From NCBI GenBank assembly GCA_019637645.1, contig JAHBVH010000145.1:1-6129 (forward strand): a stretch of DNA of 6,129 bases, read 5' to 3'. Every line of letters starts with the position of its first letter. The first letter of the stretch is position 1. Below the pieces are notes generated by a model that saw nothing but the letters and a program-made list of their open reading frames with translations, ran no database searches and was not told the DNA's origin. The translations under genes were made by a program, and so were the position numbers. Of this stretch, positions 1 to 5,462 are shown one piece after another. Source of the stretch: Caldilineaceae bacterium (GTDB taxonomy: Bacteria > Chloroflexota > Anaerolineae > Caldilineales > Caldilineaceae).

Positions 1-74
1 ACCCACAAGTAGGCAGGCTGCGGCGATATTGGCACCCATGATTGGGATAACCCCAATAGAAAGTGTGATCTTCC
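1..74. other. Upstream region of fcl, no gene called
   Basis: No convincing gene is visible here. One forward frame is open from the window edge and runs on into fcl in a different frame, and a hydrophobic reading exists on the reverse strand, but neither resembles a family I recognise. A 6-bp inverted repeat (ATTGGG at 41-46, CCCAAT at 52-57) forms a small hairpin with a 5-nt loop and has no T tract, so it is not a normal terminator. No clear -35/-10 pair or strong ribosome binding site is visible before the fcl ATG, so fcl may be transcribed from outside the window. Confidence 0.35.
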
Positions 75-1148
75 ATGGCTGTGATGCAACCCACACAAGT
101 TCCAACCGACGCTGGCTTTTGGCAAGGCAAACGGGTGATTGTCACCGGTGGTGCCGGCTTCCTTGGCTCCTTTTTGGTCAATAAACTCTGGCGGCGAGGG
201 GCCGCCGAAGTGATCGTGCCTCGCCGCAAAGATTATGACCTGCGTAGCCTCACCGCAATTCGCCAACTCTTGCGCGAGACGGCCACGCCCACGGCTGGCG
301 CGTCTCTAAGCCGTGGGGGGCGCTCGGCGCTCGCGGCGGCCACCCGATCCACGCCGGTGGATATGGTGATCCATTTGGCGGCTAACGTCGGTGGGATTGG
401 GGCCAACCGGGCACGACCTGCTGAGTTTTTCTATGATAATTTGATGATGGGCGTGCAACTACTCCATGAATGTTGGCTGGCGGGCGTACCCAAATTTGTC
501 GCCACCGGCACCATTTGCGCCTATCCCAAATTTGCACCCATTCCCTTCCAGGAAGAGAGCCTGTGGGACGGCTACCCAGAGGAGACCAACGCCCCCTATG
601 GCCTAGCCAAAAAGATGATGTTGGTACAAAGTCAAACCTATCGCGAACAGTATGGCTATAATTCCATCTTCTTGCTGCCGGTGAATCTCTATGGCCCACG
701 CGATAACTTTGATCTGGCGACCTCCCATGTGATCCCAGCCTTGATCCGCAAATGCCTGGAAGCCAAAGCCAACGGTTCGCCCCAACTCGAAGCCTGGGGC
801 GATGGCTCGCCCACGCGTGAATTCCTCTATGTGGAAGATGCCGCCGAAGGGATTCTTTTGGCCGCGGAACATTACAATGAGAGCCATCCGGTGAACTTGG
901 GCAGCAGTGATGAGATCAGCATTCGCGAACTGTTGCAAACCGTTGCCCGGCTGACCGACTTCCGCGGTCGCATTGTCTGGGACACGACCAAACCCAACGG
1001 CCAACCCCGGCGCAAACTGGATGTGAGCCGCGCCCAAGCCAGCTTTGGCTTTACAGCCCAAACGCCCTTTGAAGAAGGGCTGCGCCGTACGATCGAGTGG
1101 TATCACCAGGAGATGGCAAAGCCCAAACCCCTGGGGCGAGCCGCGTAG
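75..1148 (+). CDS. fcl: GDP-L-fucose synthase (GDP-4-keto-6-deoxymannose 3,5-epimerase/4-reductase)
   Basis: This cytoplasmic enzyme performs the last step of GDP-L-fucose synthesis: NADPH-dependent 3,5-epimerisation and 4-reduction of GDP-4-keto-6-deoxy-D-mannose, the product of the Gmd encoded next door. The protein has 357 residues and is an extended SDR. The Rossmann motif GGAGFLG is at 25-31. The catalytic region TGTICAYPK (144-152) aligns with GSSCIYPK of E. coli Fcl, giving Thr146 at the usual Ser position and Cys148 as the conserved catalytic Cys. The YxxxK pair is Tyr175/Lys179, and [10 protein letters not shown] (217-226) supplies His218. From memory, Thr at the Ser site occurs in a bacterial subclade. 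The protein is longer than the usual ~310-320 residues because of about 15 extra N-terminal residues and a likely insertion of 19 residues around 71-92. The ATG is the first in frame, but its ribosome binding site is weak; Met4 (base 84) is an alternative start. Confidence 0.93.
   Translation: MAVMQPTQVPTDAGFWQGKRVIVTGGAGFLGSFLVNKLWRRGAAEVIVPRRKDYDLRSLTAIRQLLRETATPTAGASLSRGGRSALAAATRSTPVDMVIHLAANVGGIGANRARPAEFFYDNLMMGVQLLHECWLAGVPKFVATGTICAYPKFAPIPFQEESLWDGYPEETNAPYGLAKKMMLVQSQTYREQYGYNSIFLLPVNLYGPRDNFDLATSHVIPALIRKCLEAKANGSPQLEAWGDGSPTREFLYVEDAAEGILLAAEHYNESHPVNLGSSDEISIRELLQTVARLTDFRGRIVWDTTKPNGQPRRKLDVSRAQASFGFTAQTPFEEGLRRTIEWYHQEMAKPKPLGRAA
281..343. repeat. Putative 57-bp in-frame palindromic insertion inside fcl
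   Basis: The hexamer GGCCAC occurs at 281-286 and again at 338-343, exactly 57 bp (19 codons) apart. Between them lies a perfect 9-bp inverted repeat, CCCACGGCT at 288-296 and AGCCGTGGG at 309-317 with a 12-nt loop, followed by GC-rich sequence with a tandem GGCGCTC. Removing one copy plus the intervening bases restores a normal-looking spacing between the DYDLR and VIHLAA motifs of the SDR fold. The encoded segment is low-complexity and rich in Ala, Ser, Gly and Arg. What is seen is the palindrome and the direct repeat; that it arrived as a mobile element with target duplication is inference. Confidence 0.55.
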
Positions 1149-1161
1149 GGGCGCGCAAAAA

Positions 1162-1202
1162 AGTGCTACAGCCCGCTTCAGTGGGCGTTGTCGCTTAGCA
1201 CT
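1162..1202. repeat. REP-like hairpin between fcl and gmd
   Basis: An outer perfect 7-bp repeat (AGTGCTA at 1162-1168, TAGCACT at 1196-1202) encloses an inner stem, GCCCGC at 1171-1176 and GTGGGC at 1181-1186, with one G-U wobble and a TTCA tetraloop. The inner core is close to the GCCCGCTTCAGCGGGC palindrome that I recall as a common intergenic repeat in several bacterial phyla. It starts 13 bp after the fcl stop and has no T tract behind it, so a REP element or 3' mRNA-stabilising structure is more likely than a terminator. Just upstream, GGGGCG is repeated at 1133-1138 and 1148-1153, so the repeat unit may begin inside the last fcl codons. Confidence 0.6.
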
Positions 1203-1256
1203 GCCCATTCATGGTGGTGCGGGTATCACCAATAAAGTGACGCGCTTGGACCAGAT

Positions 1257-1281
1257 CTGACAGGTTTTCCCACTCTGTCAG
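1257..1281. promoter_or_regulatory. Inverted repeat upstream of gmd
   Basis: A perfect 7-bp inverted repeat, CTGACAG at 1257-1263 and CTGTCAG at 1275-1281, has an 11-nt loop and lies 52 bp before the gmd ATG. It could be an operator or an mRNA hairpin in the leader. No T tract follows, which argues against an intrinsic terminator. I see no convincing -35/-10 pair beside it, so its role is unassigned. Confidence 0.35.
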
Positions 1282-1333
1282 CTCCCTGGACGCGATCCCA
1301 ACTGCGCTATTAGATAAACATGAGTTAGGACAA

Positions 1334-2404
1334 ATGAAAAAAGCACTCATTACCGGGATTACCGGACAAGATGGCAGCTATTTGGCGGAGTTTTTGTTAC
1401 ACAAAGGCTATGAGGTCCATGGTATTATTCGGCGCGCCAGCACCTTTAATACGCGACGGCTGGATCATCTCTATCGCGATCCCCATGTGCACCATGGCAA
1501 GGCGCTCTATCTGCACTATGGCGATATCAGCAATTCTGGCAATCTATCCGACATTATTAACGAGACCCAGCCCGATGAGATCTATCACCTCGCGGCCCAG
1601 AGCCATGTGCGGGTGAGCTTTGACTTGCCCGACTACACCGGCGACGTTACCGGGCTGAGTACTGTGCGCATTCTGGAAGCGATCCGCCGGGCCAAGCCCG
1701 ATGTGCGTTTCTATCAAGCGTCGTCGAGCGAGATGTTTGGTAGCGCGCCGCCGCCCCAACATGAACTGACTCCTTTACAGCCGCAGAGCCCCTATGCCGC
1801 GGCCAAGGTCTATGCCTATCATATTACCCGCAACTATCGCGACGCGTATGGCCTCTTTGCCGCCAATGGCATTCTCTTTAACCATGAATCGCCACGGCGG
1901 GGCGAAACCTTTGTGACGCGCAAGATCACCCGAGCCGTGGCCGCGATTGTGACTGGCAAACAGGAACATCTCTATTTGGGCAACCTCGAAGCCAAACGCG
2001 ATTGGGGCTATGCGCCCGAATATGTGGAAGCCATGTGGTTGATGTTACAGCAGGAGCAGCCCGACGACTTTGTCATTGCCACCGGGGAAAGCCACACCGT
2101 GCGCGACTTCCTGGAAGCAGCCTTTGGCTATGTCGAGCTGGATTGGCGTGATCATGTGCGCATTGATCCGCGCTACTATCGCCCCACCGAGGTCGATTAT
2201 TTGCTGGGGGACGCTAGCAAGGCTGAGCGCGAACTGGGGTGGAAGCCCAAGGTGGGCTTTCGCGAACTAGTGCAGATCATGCTCGATGCCGACCTCGAAC
2301 TGTTGGGCCTGACGCCCCCCGGCCAAGGTCTGCGCTCACTCCAAGAACGCTTCGCCGGTTGGCACCGCTGGGAAAGCCAAGTGGTGAGCATGGAGACCGC
2401 CTAG
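1334..2404 (+). CDS. gmd: GDP-mannose 4,6-dehydratase
   Basis: Gmd catalyses the first committed step from GDP-D-mannose towards GDP-L-fucose (also GDP-rhamnose or GDP-perosamine), yielding GDP-4-keto-6-deoxy-D-mannose with bound NADP(H). The 356-residue length is normal. The N-terminus has the nucleotide-binding motif [11 protein letters not shown] (7-17), and the RRAS stretch at 33-36 is typical of NADP-dependent Gmd. The active-site motif SSSEMFG (130-136) provides Ser131 and Glu133, and SPYAAAK (152-158) provides Tyr154 and Lys158. [17 protein letters not shown] (181-197) is a strong family signature. AGGA (1327-1330) lies only 3 nt before the ATG, a short spacing. A minimal ATG-AGT-TAG reading frame (1320-1328) immediately precedes the start and might modulate initiation. 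Gmd follows fcl in the same direction after 185 bp; whether they share a transcript is unclear. Its stop is 9 bp from the convergent protease pseudogene. Confidence 0.97.
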   Translation: MKKALITGITGQDGSYLAEFLLHKGYEVHGIIRRASTFNTRRLDHLYRDPHVHHGKALYLHYGDISNSGNLSDIINETQPDEIYHLAAQSHVRVSFDLPDYTGDVTGLSTVRILEAIRRAKPDVRFYQASSSEMFGSAPPPQHELTPLQPQSPYAAAKVYAYHITRNYRDAYGLFAANGILFNHESPRRGETFVTRKITRAVAAIVTGKQEHLYLGNLEAKRDWGYAPEYVEAMWLMLQQEQPDDFVIATGESHTVRDFLEAAFGYVELDWRDHVRIDPRYYRPTEVDYLLGDASKAERELGWKPKVGFRELVQIMLDADLELLGLTPPGQGLRSLQERFAGWHRWESQVVSMETA

Positions 2405-2413
2405 TCTTTGGCT

Positions 2414-2830
2414 TTAACGCCGACTGCGTAAACGACGCACCATCGTATCGTCAACGAGATGAGTCTGTTGCTGCGGGCCATCCAGAAAAAGTGGCAGCAT
2501 GTTCAGTAGATTTCGGCCCAGAATCACTTCGTCGGTGGTGTCATCGCCAGCAACCATAACGCTAGGAAAGATTTGACCGTCAATTTCTAAATCGACGAGA
2601 TAGAGCACAACACGGTGGATATCACCCCACTGACTAACCAGGTTGGTTTCTCGCAGTTATTGCGCTTGCAGATTGATCAGGATCTCCGTTGGGGCAATGG
2701 TCATGTCAGCGCCGGTGTCGATGATGGCAGCATAGGCGTCAGTAGCCGTCGTCTCGGCAAGGCGGTGAAAGCGCACCGCCAAAACCGGAATCGGGAAAGG
2801 ATAACCGGTGTGTTGGTAGGCTATGCTCAT
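2414..2830 (-). pseudogene. Retropepsin-like aspartyl protease, broken by one in-frame stop
   Basis: Reading the reverse strand from the ATG at 2830 gives a 138-codon frame that is intact except for a TAA at codon 58 (2659-2657). Before the stop is the aspartyl protease active-site motif IIDTGADMTIAP (residues 36-47, catalytic Asp38). After it, in the same frame, are a beta-rich stretch LYLVDLEIDGQIFPSVMV (76-93) and the VILGRNLLN motif (102-110), which matches the hydrophobic-hydrophobic-Gly element of retropepsins. The halves fit together with no frameshift, so one substitution to TAA explains the break. Neither half alone holds a complete protease fold. The ATG lies 2 bp after the stop of the DUF5678-type gene, so both were one operon. 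It ends 9 bp from the convergent gmd stop. A sequencing error would look the same. The native substrate is unknown. Confidence 0.8.
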
Positions 2831-2832
2831 GC

Positions 2833-3198
2833 TTATACCTGCTGCAAGCGCGGTGAACGCATTTGATACTCAGTTACAGGTTCTGCCGTCACTTGGGCAA
2901 TCACCACCGGTAAATTGCCATGTTCGTGCCGTACCCGCAATGCCAAGGCTCGGAGGTCGTCGTCATGATCTAGTACTGCATGGTTGTAGAACGCGACATA
3001 CTGGTTCGGATAGCGGGCATAGAGAGCGGCGTGATTGGCCCAAAACTGTTTGGTCTGTACAGCCAGTTGTTCACGGTGTAGCACCTGATATTGTTGACGT
3101 AACCATTCTTCGGCAAGGGTCGAGAGGGTCTTCCCACTGCGTTCGGCTTCGGCAGTCAAGAGGTCGGTCAGTTCGGACGATAGGGTAACTGATTGCAT
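2833..3198 (-). CDS. RHH-like N-terminus plus DUF5678-like protein, partner of aspartyl protease
   Basis: The protein has 121 residues and no known function. Residues 1-36 (start MQSVTLSSEL, then two predicted helices to about 36) resemble the short strand-helix-helix layout of ribbon-helix-helix antitoxins and repressors. Residues ~52-103, FWANHAALYARYPNQYVAFYNHAVLDHDDDL and on to PVVIAQV, resemble DUF5678, in which a YPxxYVAxxxxxVxDHDxDLxxL pattern is typical. I chose the ATG at 3198 rather than an upstream one at 3255 because GGAG (3208-3205) sits 6 nt before it and the promoter -10 box lies at 3225-3220, so transcription would start after the upstream ATG. The downstream gene is a retropepsin pseudogene in the same operon. 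From memory, DUF5678-type genes often precede such proteases in Chloroflexota and Cyanobacteria, which suggests a working pair. An antitoxin-like or adaptor role is inference. Confidence 0.8.
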   Translation of the reverse strand: MQSVTLSSELTDLLTAEAERSGKTLSTLAEEWLRQQYQVLHREQLAVQTKQFWANHAALYARYPNQYVAFYNHAVLDHDDDLRALALRVRHEHGNLPVVIAQVTAEPVTEYQMRSPRLQQV

Positions 3199-3219
3199 GA
3201 TTCTCTCCTTTTCCGTGTA

Positions 3220-3228
3220 ATTATAGCA
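3220..3228 (-). promoter_or_regulatory. Extended -10 promoter of the DUF5678/protease operon
   Basis: The reverse strand reads TGCTATAAT, a perfect -10 hexamer with the TGn extension. No good -35 is found at 16-18 bp, which is common for extended -10 promoters. Transcription would begin roughly 7-10 bp downstream, giving a short leader that includes the AAGGAG ribosome binding site before the ATG at 3198. Confidence 0.7.
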
Positions 3229-3246
3229 CAGAAGACTTTCCGAAAC

Positions 3247-3256
3247 GATGTACATC
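3247..3256. promoter_or_regulatory. Palindrome between divergent promoters, candidate operator
   Basis: GATGTACATC is a perfect 10-bp palindrome. It lies between the leftward TATAAT (3225-3220) and the rightward TATAAT (3263-3268), 6 bp from the latter. A protein bound here could control both promoters. The leftward gene encodes a protein with a ribbon-helix-helix-like N-terminus, a fold that often binds short palindromes at its own promoter, so autoregulation is a reasonable guess. Confidence 0.4.
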
Positions 3257-3262
3257 AGGCTC

Positions 3263-3268
3263 TATAAT
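3263..3268 (+). promoter_or_regulatory. Candidate -10 box for the ABC permease gene
   Basis: A perfect TATAAT lies 41 bp before the permease ATG. There is no TGn extension and no good -35 at normal spacing, so the call rests on the hexamer and its position. The permease cannot be co-transcribed with gmd from a simple operon without crossing the antisense unit at 2414-3198, which makes a local promoter likely. Confidence 0.45.
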
Positions 3269-3309
3269 TTACGAAATTGGCTTAATGGCAAGATGAAGTA
3301 CGAGGAACG

Positions 3310-4182
3310 ATGCAAGCAAGTAAGTTGTTGAGTTGGGCCAATCCGGCTTCTACCGAACCGGTGCAACACGAATTGATCATCGAGCCCGGCCAGGGCATGG
3401 CTCACTATTGGCGGGATCTCTGGCGCTATCGTGAACTCTTTTTCTTTTTGGCCTGGCGCGACATTGCCGTGCGCTATAAACAAACGGTGATCGGCGTGGC
3501 CTGGGCCGTTATCCGCCCGTTGCTGACCATGGTGGTCTTTACGGTGGTCTTTGGCCGGCTGGCTGGTTTGCCCAGCGAAGGCGATACGCCCTATGCGATT
3601 TTGGTCTTTGCCGCGCTGCTGCCCTGGCAGTTCTTTGCCAATGCCCTGAGCGAGAGCAGTAACAGCTTGATCAGCAACGCCCAGATGATCACCAAAGTCT
3701 ACTTTCCCCGGCTAGCGATTCCGCTGGCCGCGGTGATGGTGAGCTTTGTCGATTTTCTGGTCTCCTTTCTGATCCTCATCGGCCTCATGGGGTGGTATCA
3801 ATTCTGGCCCACTTGGCGGCTGTTGGTGCTACCGTTGCTGATTCTCCTGGCCTTTGGTGCGGCCATGGGAGGCGGCCTTTGGATGGCGTCGCTCAATGTG
3901 AAATATCGCGACTTTCGTTATGTCATTCCCTTTATTGTGCAGTTTGGGCTCTACCTGTCGCCCGTTGGCTTTAGCAGCAGCATTGTGCCCGAGCAGTGGC
4001 GCTGGCTCTATAATCTCAACCCTATGGTCGGGGTCATCGACGGTTTTCGTTGGGCCATCTTGGGCACCGGCCAGCTCGACTGGCTTAGCTTGCTCACCGC
4101 CCTGTGCTTGGTCGTGCTACTGCTGAGCAGTGGCCTTTGGTATTTCCGCAAAACCGAACGTACCTTTGCCGATGTGATTTAG
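3310..4182 (+). CDS. ABC-2 type polysaccharide export permease (Wzm/TagG/KpsM-like)
   Basis: This integral inner-membrane protein would form the channel of an ABC exporter that moves a lipid-linked O-antigen, teichoic acid or capsule chain across the cytoplasmic membrane, as a dimer with a Wzt-like ATPase. It has 290 residues, normal for the family (ABC2_membrane). After a cytoplasmic N-terminus, the stretch FFFLAWRDIAVRYKQTVIGVAWAVIRPL (44-71) is the hallmark coupling segment of polysaccharide permeases. Hydrophobic segments fall near 62-84, 95-113, 138-160, 170-197, 206-222 and 256-277, about six in all. The C-terminal YFRKTERTFADVI is also typical. GAGG (3302-3305) lies 4 nt before the ATG. 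No ATPase gene follows in the window; a terminator and a NusG paralogue come instead, so the ATPase must be encoded elsewhere. Fucose synthesis genes nearby fit an export role for a fucose-containing glycan. Confidence 0.93.
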   Translation: MQASKLLSWANPASTEPVQHELIIEPGQGMAHYWRDLWRYRELFFFLAWRDIAVRYKQTVIGVAWAVIRPLLTMVVFTVVFGRLAGLPSEGDTPYAILVFAALLPWQFFANALSESSNSLISNAQMITKVYFPRLAIPLAAVMVSFVDFLVSFLILIGLMGWYQFWPTWRLLVLPLLILLAFGAAMGGGLWMASLNVKYRDFRYVIPFIVQFGLYLSPVGFSSSIVPEQWRWLYNLNPMVGVIDGFRWAILGTGQLDWLSLLTALCLVVLLLSSGLWYFRKTERTFADVI

Positions 4183-4235
4183 GGGCATCGTCCAAGGCTT
4201 CCGGGCGGTGCGCACTGGTGCCTGTTCTTCGTGAC

Positions 4236-4290
4236 CTTACAAAAGTTGGGTCGCCTAGTCCCAATGAAATGTAAGTTTTAGTGTTTTTTT
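4236..4290 (+). terminator. Likely intrinsic terminator after the permease
   Basis: CTTACA (4236-4241) pairs with TGTAAG (4270-4275), and inside it TTGGG (4246-4250) pairs with CCCAA (4260-4264), leaving a small internal loop and a 9-nt apical loop. The stem is followed by TTTT and then a run of seven T (4284-4290). It begins 54 bp after the permease stop. The stem is AT-rich and interrupted, so efficiency may be moderate. It separates the permease from the next promoter at 4315. Confidence 0.6.
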
Positions 4291-4314
4291 GTAAGCTCTT
4301 GGCGCTGAAAACGG

Positions 4315-4323
4315 TGTTATAAT
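4315..4323 (+). promoter_or_regulatory. Extended -10 promoter upstream of the NusG-like gene
   Basis: TGTTATAAT is a perfect -10 hexamer with the TGn extension, immediately after the terminator. The nearest TTG-type hexamer (TTGGCG, 4299-4304) is only 13 bp away, too close for a normal -35. Transcription would start near 4330, leaving an untranslated leader of about 430 nt. A perfect TTGACA at 4635-4640 is a rival start point closer to the gene, but only a poor -10 (3 of 6 matches) lies 17 bp after it. Confidence 0.55.
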
Positions 4324-4761
4324 AGGTGTATAAATCGCGACAAATGTAGTAGCCATTCCCTAACAACGTCGTTAGCTTTGACCAATCATCTATTTGACCA
4401 CAACCCGTTGCACACCGTACCCACGAGGAACCACGCAACAAACTGTCGTAGCCAGCACCAGACAACTCAGGCAAGGTCGCCACAGGTAGCGTTGCTGCTA
4501 ACCGCTGAATCACTTGATGGGATTCATTGTGGCATTCATGTGCTACCCAGCCGTTGACCGACTTGTTCGTTCTTTCTAACAATGATTATGGGACGTTGTA
4601 GCCCTTGCTCCGCCCGTCGTCTACAGCCACTTGGTTGACATTCACTTGCGACAGAGTGAGGATGGCGGCGCTTGTCTCACCATCATGTGGTTGGCTTGAA
4701 AACGACGGCCTTATTCGCTACCAGTCTAAACAGCGCTCACTTTCGCAGGAAAACAAATCAC
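4324..4761 (+). other. Long leader or intergenic region before the NusG-like gene
   Basis: No recognisable gene is seen in this ~440-bp stretch. A reverse-strand frame is open across it (to 4582) but runs antisense into the permease 3' end, matches no family I know and has no clear ribosome binding site, so I do not call it. Structure includes a hairpin with GGTAGC (4485-4490) and GCT-A-ACC (4497-4503), which contains GGTAGCGT, the 3' part of the enterobacterial ops element. There is also a split repeat, CTAAC (4360-4364) and GTTAG (4371-4375). It may be a regulatory 5' leader for the antiterminator gene or simply degraded DNA. Confidence 0.4.
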
Positions 4762-5379
4762 ATGACGGAATCCTCCCATCCAACGCTGGGGACATCTCCC
4801 CAGCCTGCTCCTTGGTATGTGGTACGCACCAAGCCACGCCGCGAACTGCTGGTGATGAGTCTGCTTGACGGCTTTGCCGAGATCGAGCTCTTCCTACCAG
4901 AAGTGTGGCAAACGAGCGCCAAAGGGCGACAATTGATACCGCTCTTTCCCAGCTATCTCTTTGTCCAAGTGGCTTTGACAAGCTCGGCCGCGGGGGCGTT
5001 GGTTCACATGCCAGGGGTGTTGGGGTTGGTGGGCCATGAGCGCCTGCCCACCCCAGTAGCCGCTACCGTGGTCGAAGCGCTCCAGAGCCGGGTCGCGACG
5101 ATCAACGAGCAGGGCGGGCTCCGTCCCCATCCCTTCCACCCCGGCGACCCTGTGCTGGTCAAGGCCGGGCCGCTGCAAGGCTTGGAAGCTGTCTTCACCG
5201 GGCCGCTTGAGCCAGCCCAACGGGTCCAGATCCTCCTCCATTTCCTGGGGCGACAACAGACCCTGACCGTGGATGCGGGCGTGCTAGAAAAAAGCAGCCC
5301 GCGCCCCGAAACCCAACCCGCCCCCCGTCCCCGCCGCACACGGGGCAAAGGGCGACGGATTCACGAAGCCTATTCCTAA
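4762..5379 (+). CDS. NusG-like transcription antitermination factor (NGN plus KOW)
   Basis: Specialised NusG paralogues (RfaH, LoaP, UpxY types) bind RNA polymerase through the NGN domain and let it read through long polysaccharide operons. The 205-residue protein begins its NGN domain with WYVVRTKPRRE (18-28) and has the family motif PLFPSYLFV (60-68). A KOW domain starts at HPGDPVLVKAGPLQGLEAVF (126-145). After residue ~178 comes a Pro/Arg-rich basic tail, which housekeeping NusG normally lacks. I chose the ATG at 4762, with AGGA at 4747-4750 (11-nt spacing), over an in-frame ATG at 4672 because the extra 30 residues do not belong to the domain and the W-Y-V motif usually lies close to the N-terminus. 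It sits alone behind its own promoter, next to exporter and sugar-nucleotide genes, which supports a paralogue dedicated to glycan operons. The target operon is not visible here. Confidence 0.88.
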   Translation: MTESSHPTLGTSPQPAPWYVVRTKPRRELLVMSLLDGFAEIELFLPEVWQTSAKGRQLIPLFPSYLFVQVALTSSAAGALVHMPGVLGLVGHERLPTPVAATVVEALQSRVATINEQGGLRPHPFHPGDPVLVKAGPLQGLEAVFTGPLEPAQRVQILLHFLGRQQTLTVDAGVLEKSSPRPETQPAPRPRRTRGKGRRIHEAYS

Positions 5380-5393
5380 CAACGGCAGCTATC

Positions 5394-5424
5394 GGCCTAT
5401 GGTATAATAGGCCACATGCGTGGC
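5394..5424 (+). promoter_or_regulatory. Promoter and overlapping operator-like repeats of the DUF433/DUF5615 pair
   Basis: TGGTATAAT (5400-5408) is an extended -10 element. It is framed by a perfect 7-bp inverted repeat, GGCCTAT (5394-5400) and ATAGGCC (5407-5413), so a bound dimer would cover the -10 box. A second perfect 5-bp repeat, GCCAC (5411-5415) and GTGGC (5420-5424), overlaps its right arm and lies at the expected transcription start. This is the layout expected for autorepression by an antitoxin or toxin-antitoxin complex. The first repeat lacks a T tract, so it does not look like a terminator for the NusG-like gene. Confidence 0.6.
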
Positions 5425-5462
5425 AACGTTAACACAGCCCCAAAAGGGCAGGGAGACAAACC

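Noticed and set aside
1..74. A hydrophobic reverse-strand frame suggesting a divergent membrane protein
   Set aside because: The stretch is too short, overlaps the fcl start, and has no recognisable motif or start signal.
603..1208. A 201-codon open frame antisense to fcl
   Set aside because: It mirrors the fcl coding frame and carries no recognisable domain, so it is a shadow of fcl.
3199..3255. Upstream ATG extending the DUF5678-type protein by 19 residues
   Set aside because: The extension spans the -10 box and ribosome binding site of the gene, and the internal ATG at 3198 has a good GGAG at 6-nt spacing.
4094..4582. A 162-codon open frame on the minus strand over the leader
   Set aside because: It runs antisense into the permease 3' end, shows no known domain, has no clear ribosome binding site, and its composition looks unlike a conserved protein. 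A degraded transposase was considered, but no motif supports it.
4360..4602. Possible MITE with terminal repeats (ACAACGTC at 4363-4370, GACGTTGT at 4592-4599)
   Set aside because: Only 8 bp match perfectly, which is expected by chance in a region of this size, and no flanking target duplication is seen.
4635..4663. TTGACA as the -35 of a closer promoter for the NusG-like gene
   Set aside because: The -35 is perfect, but the hexamer 17 bp downstream (GAGGAT) matches only 3 of 6 positions and there is no TGn extension. It is kept only as a rival possibility.
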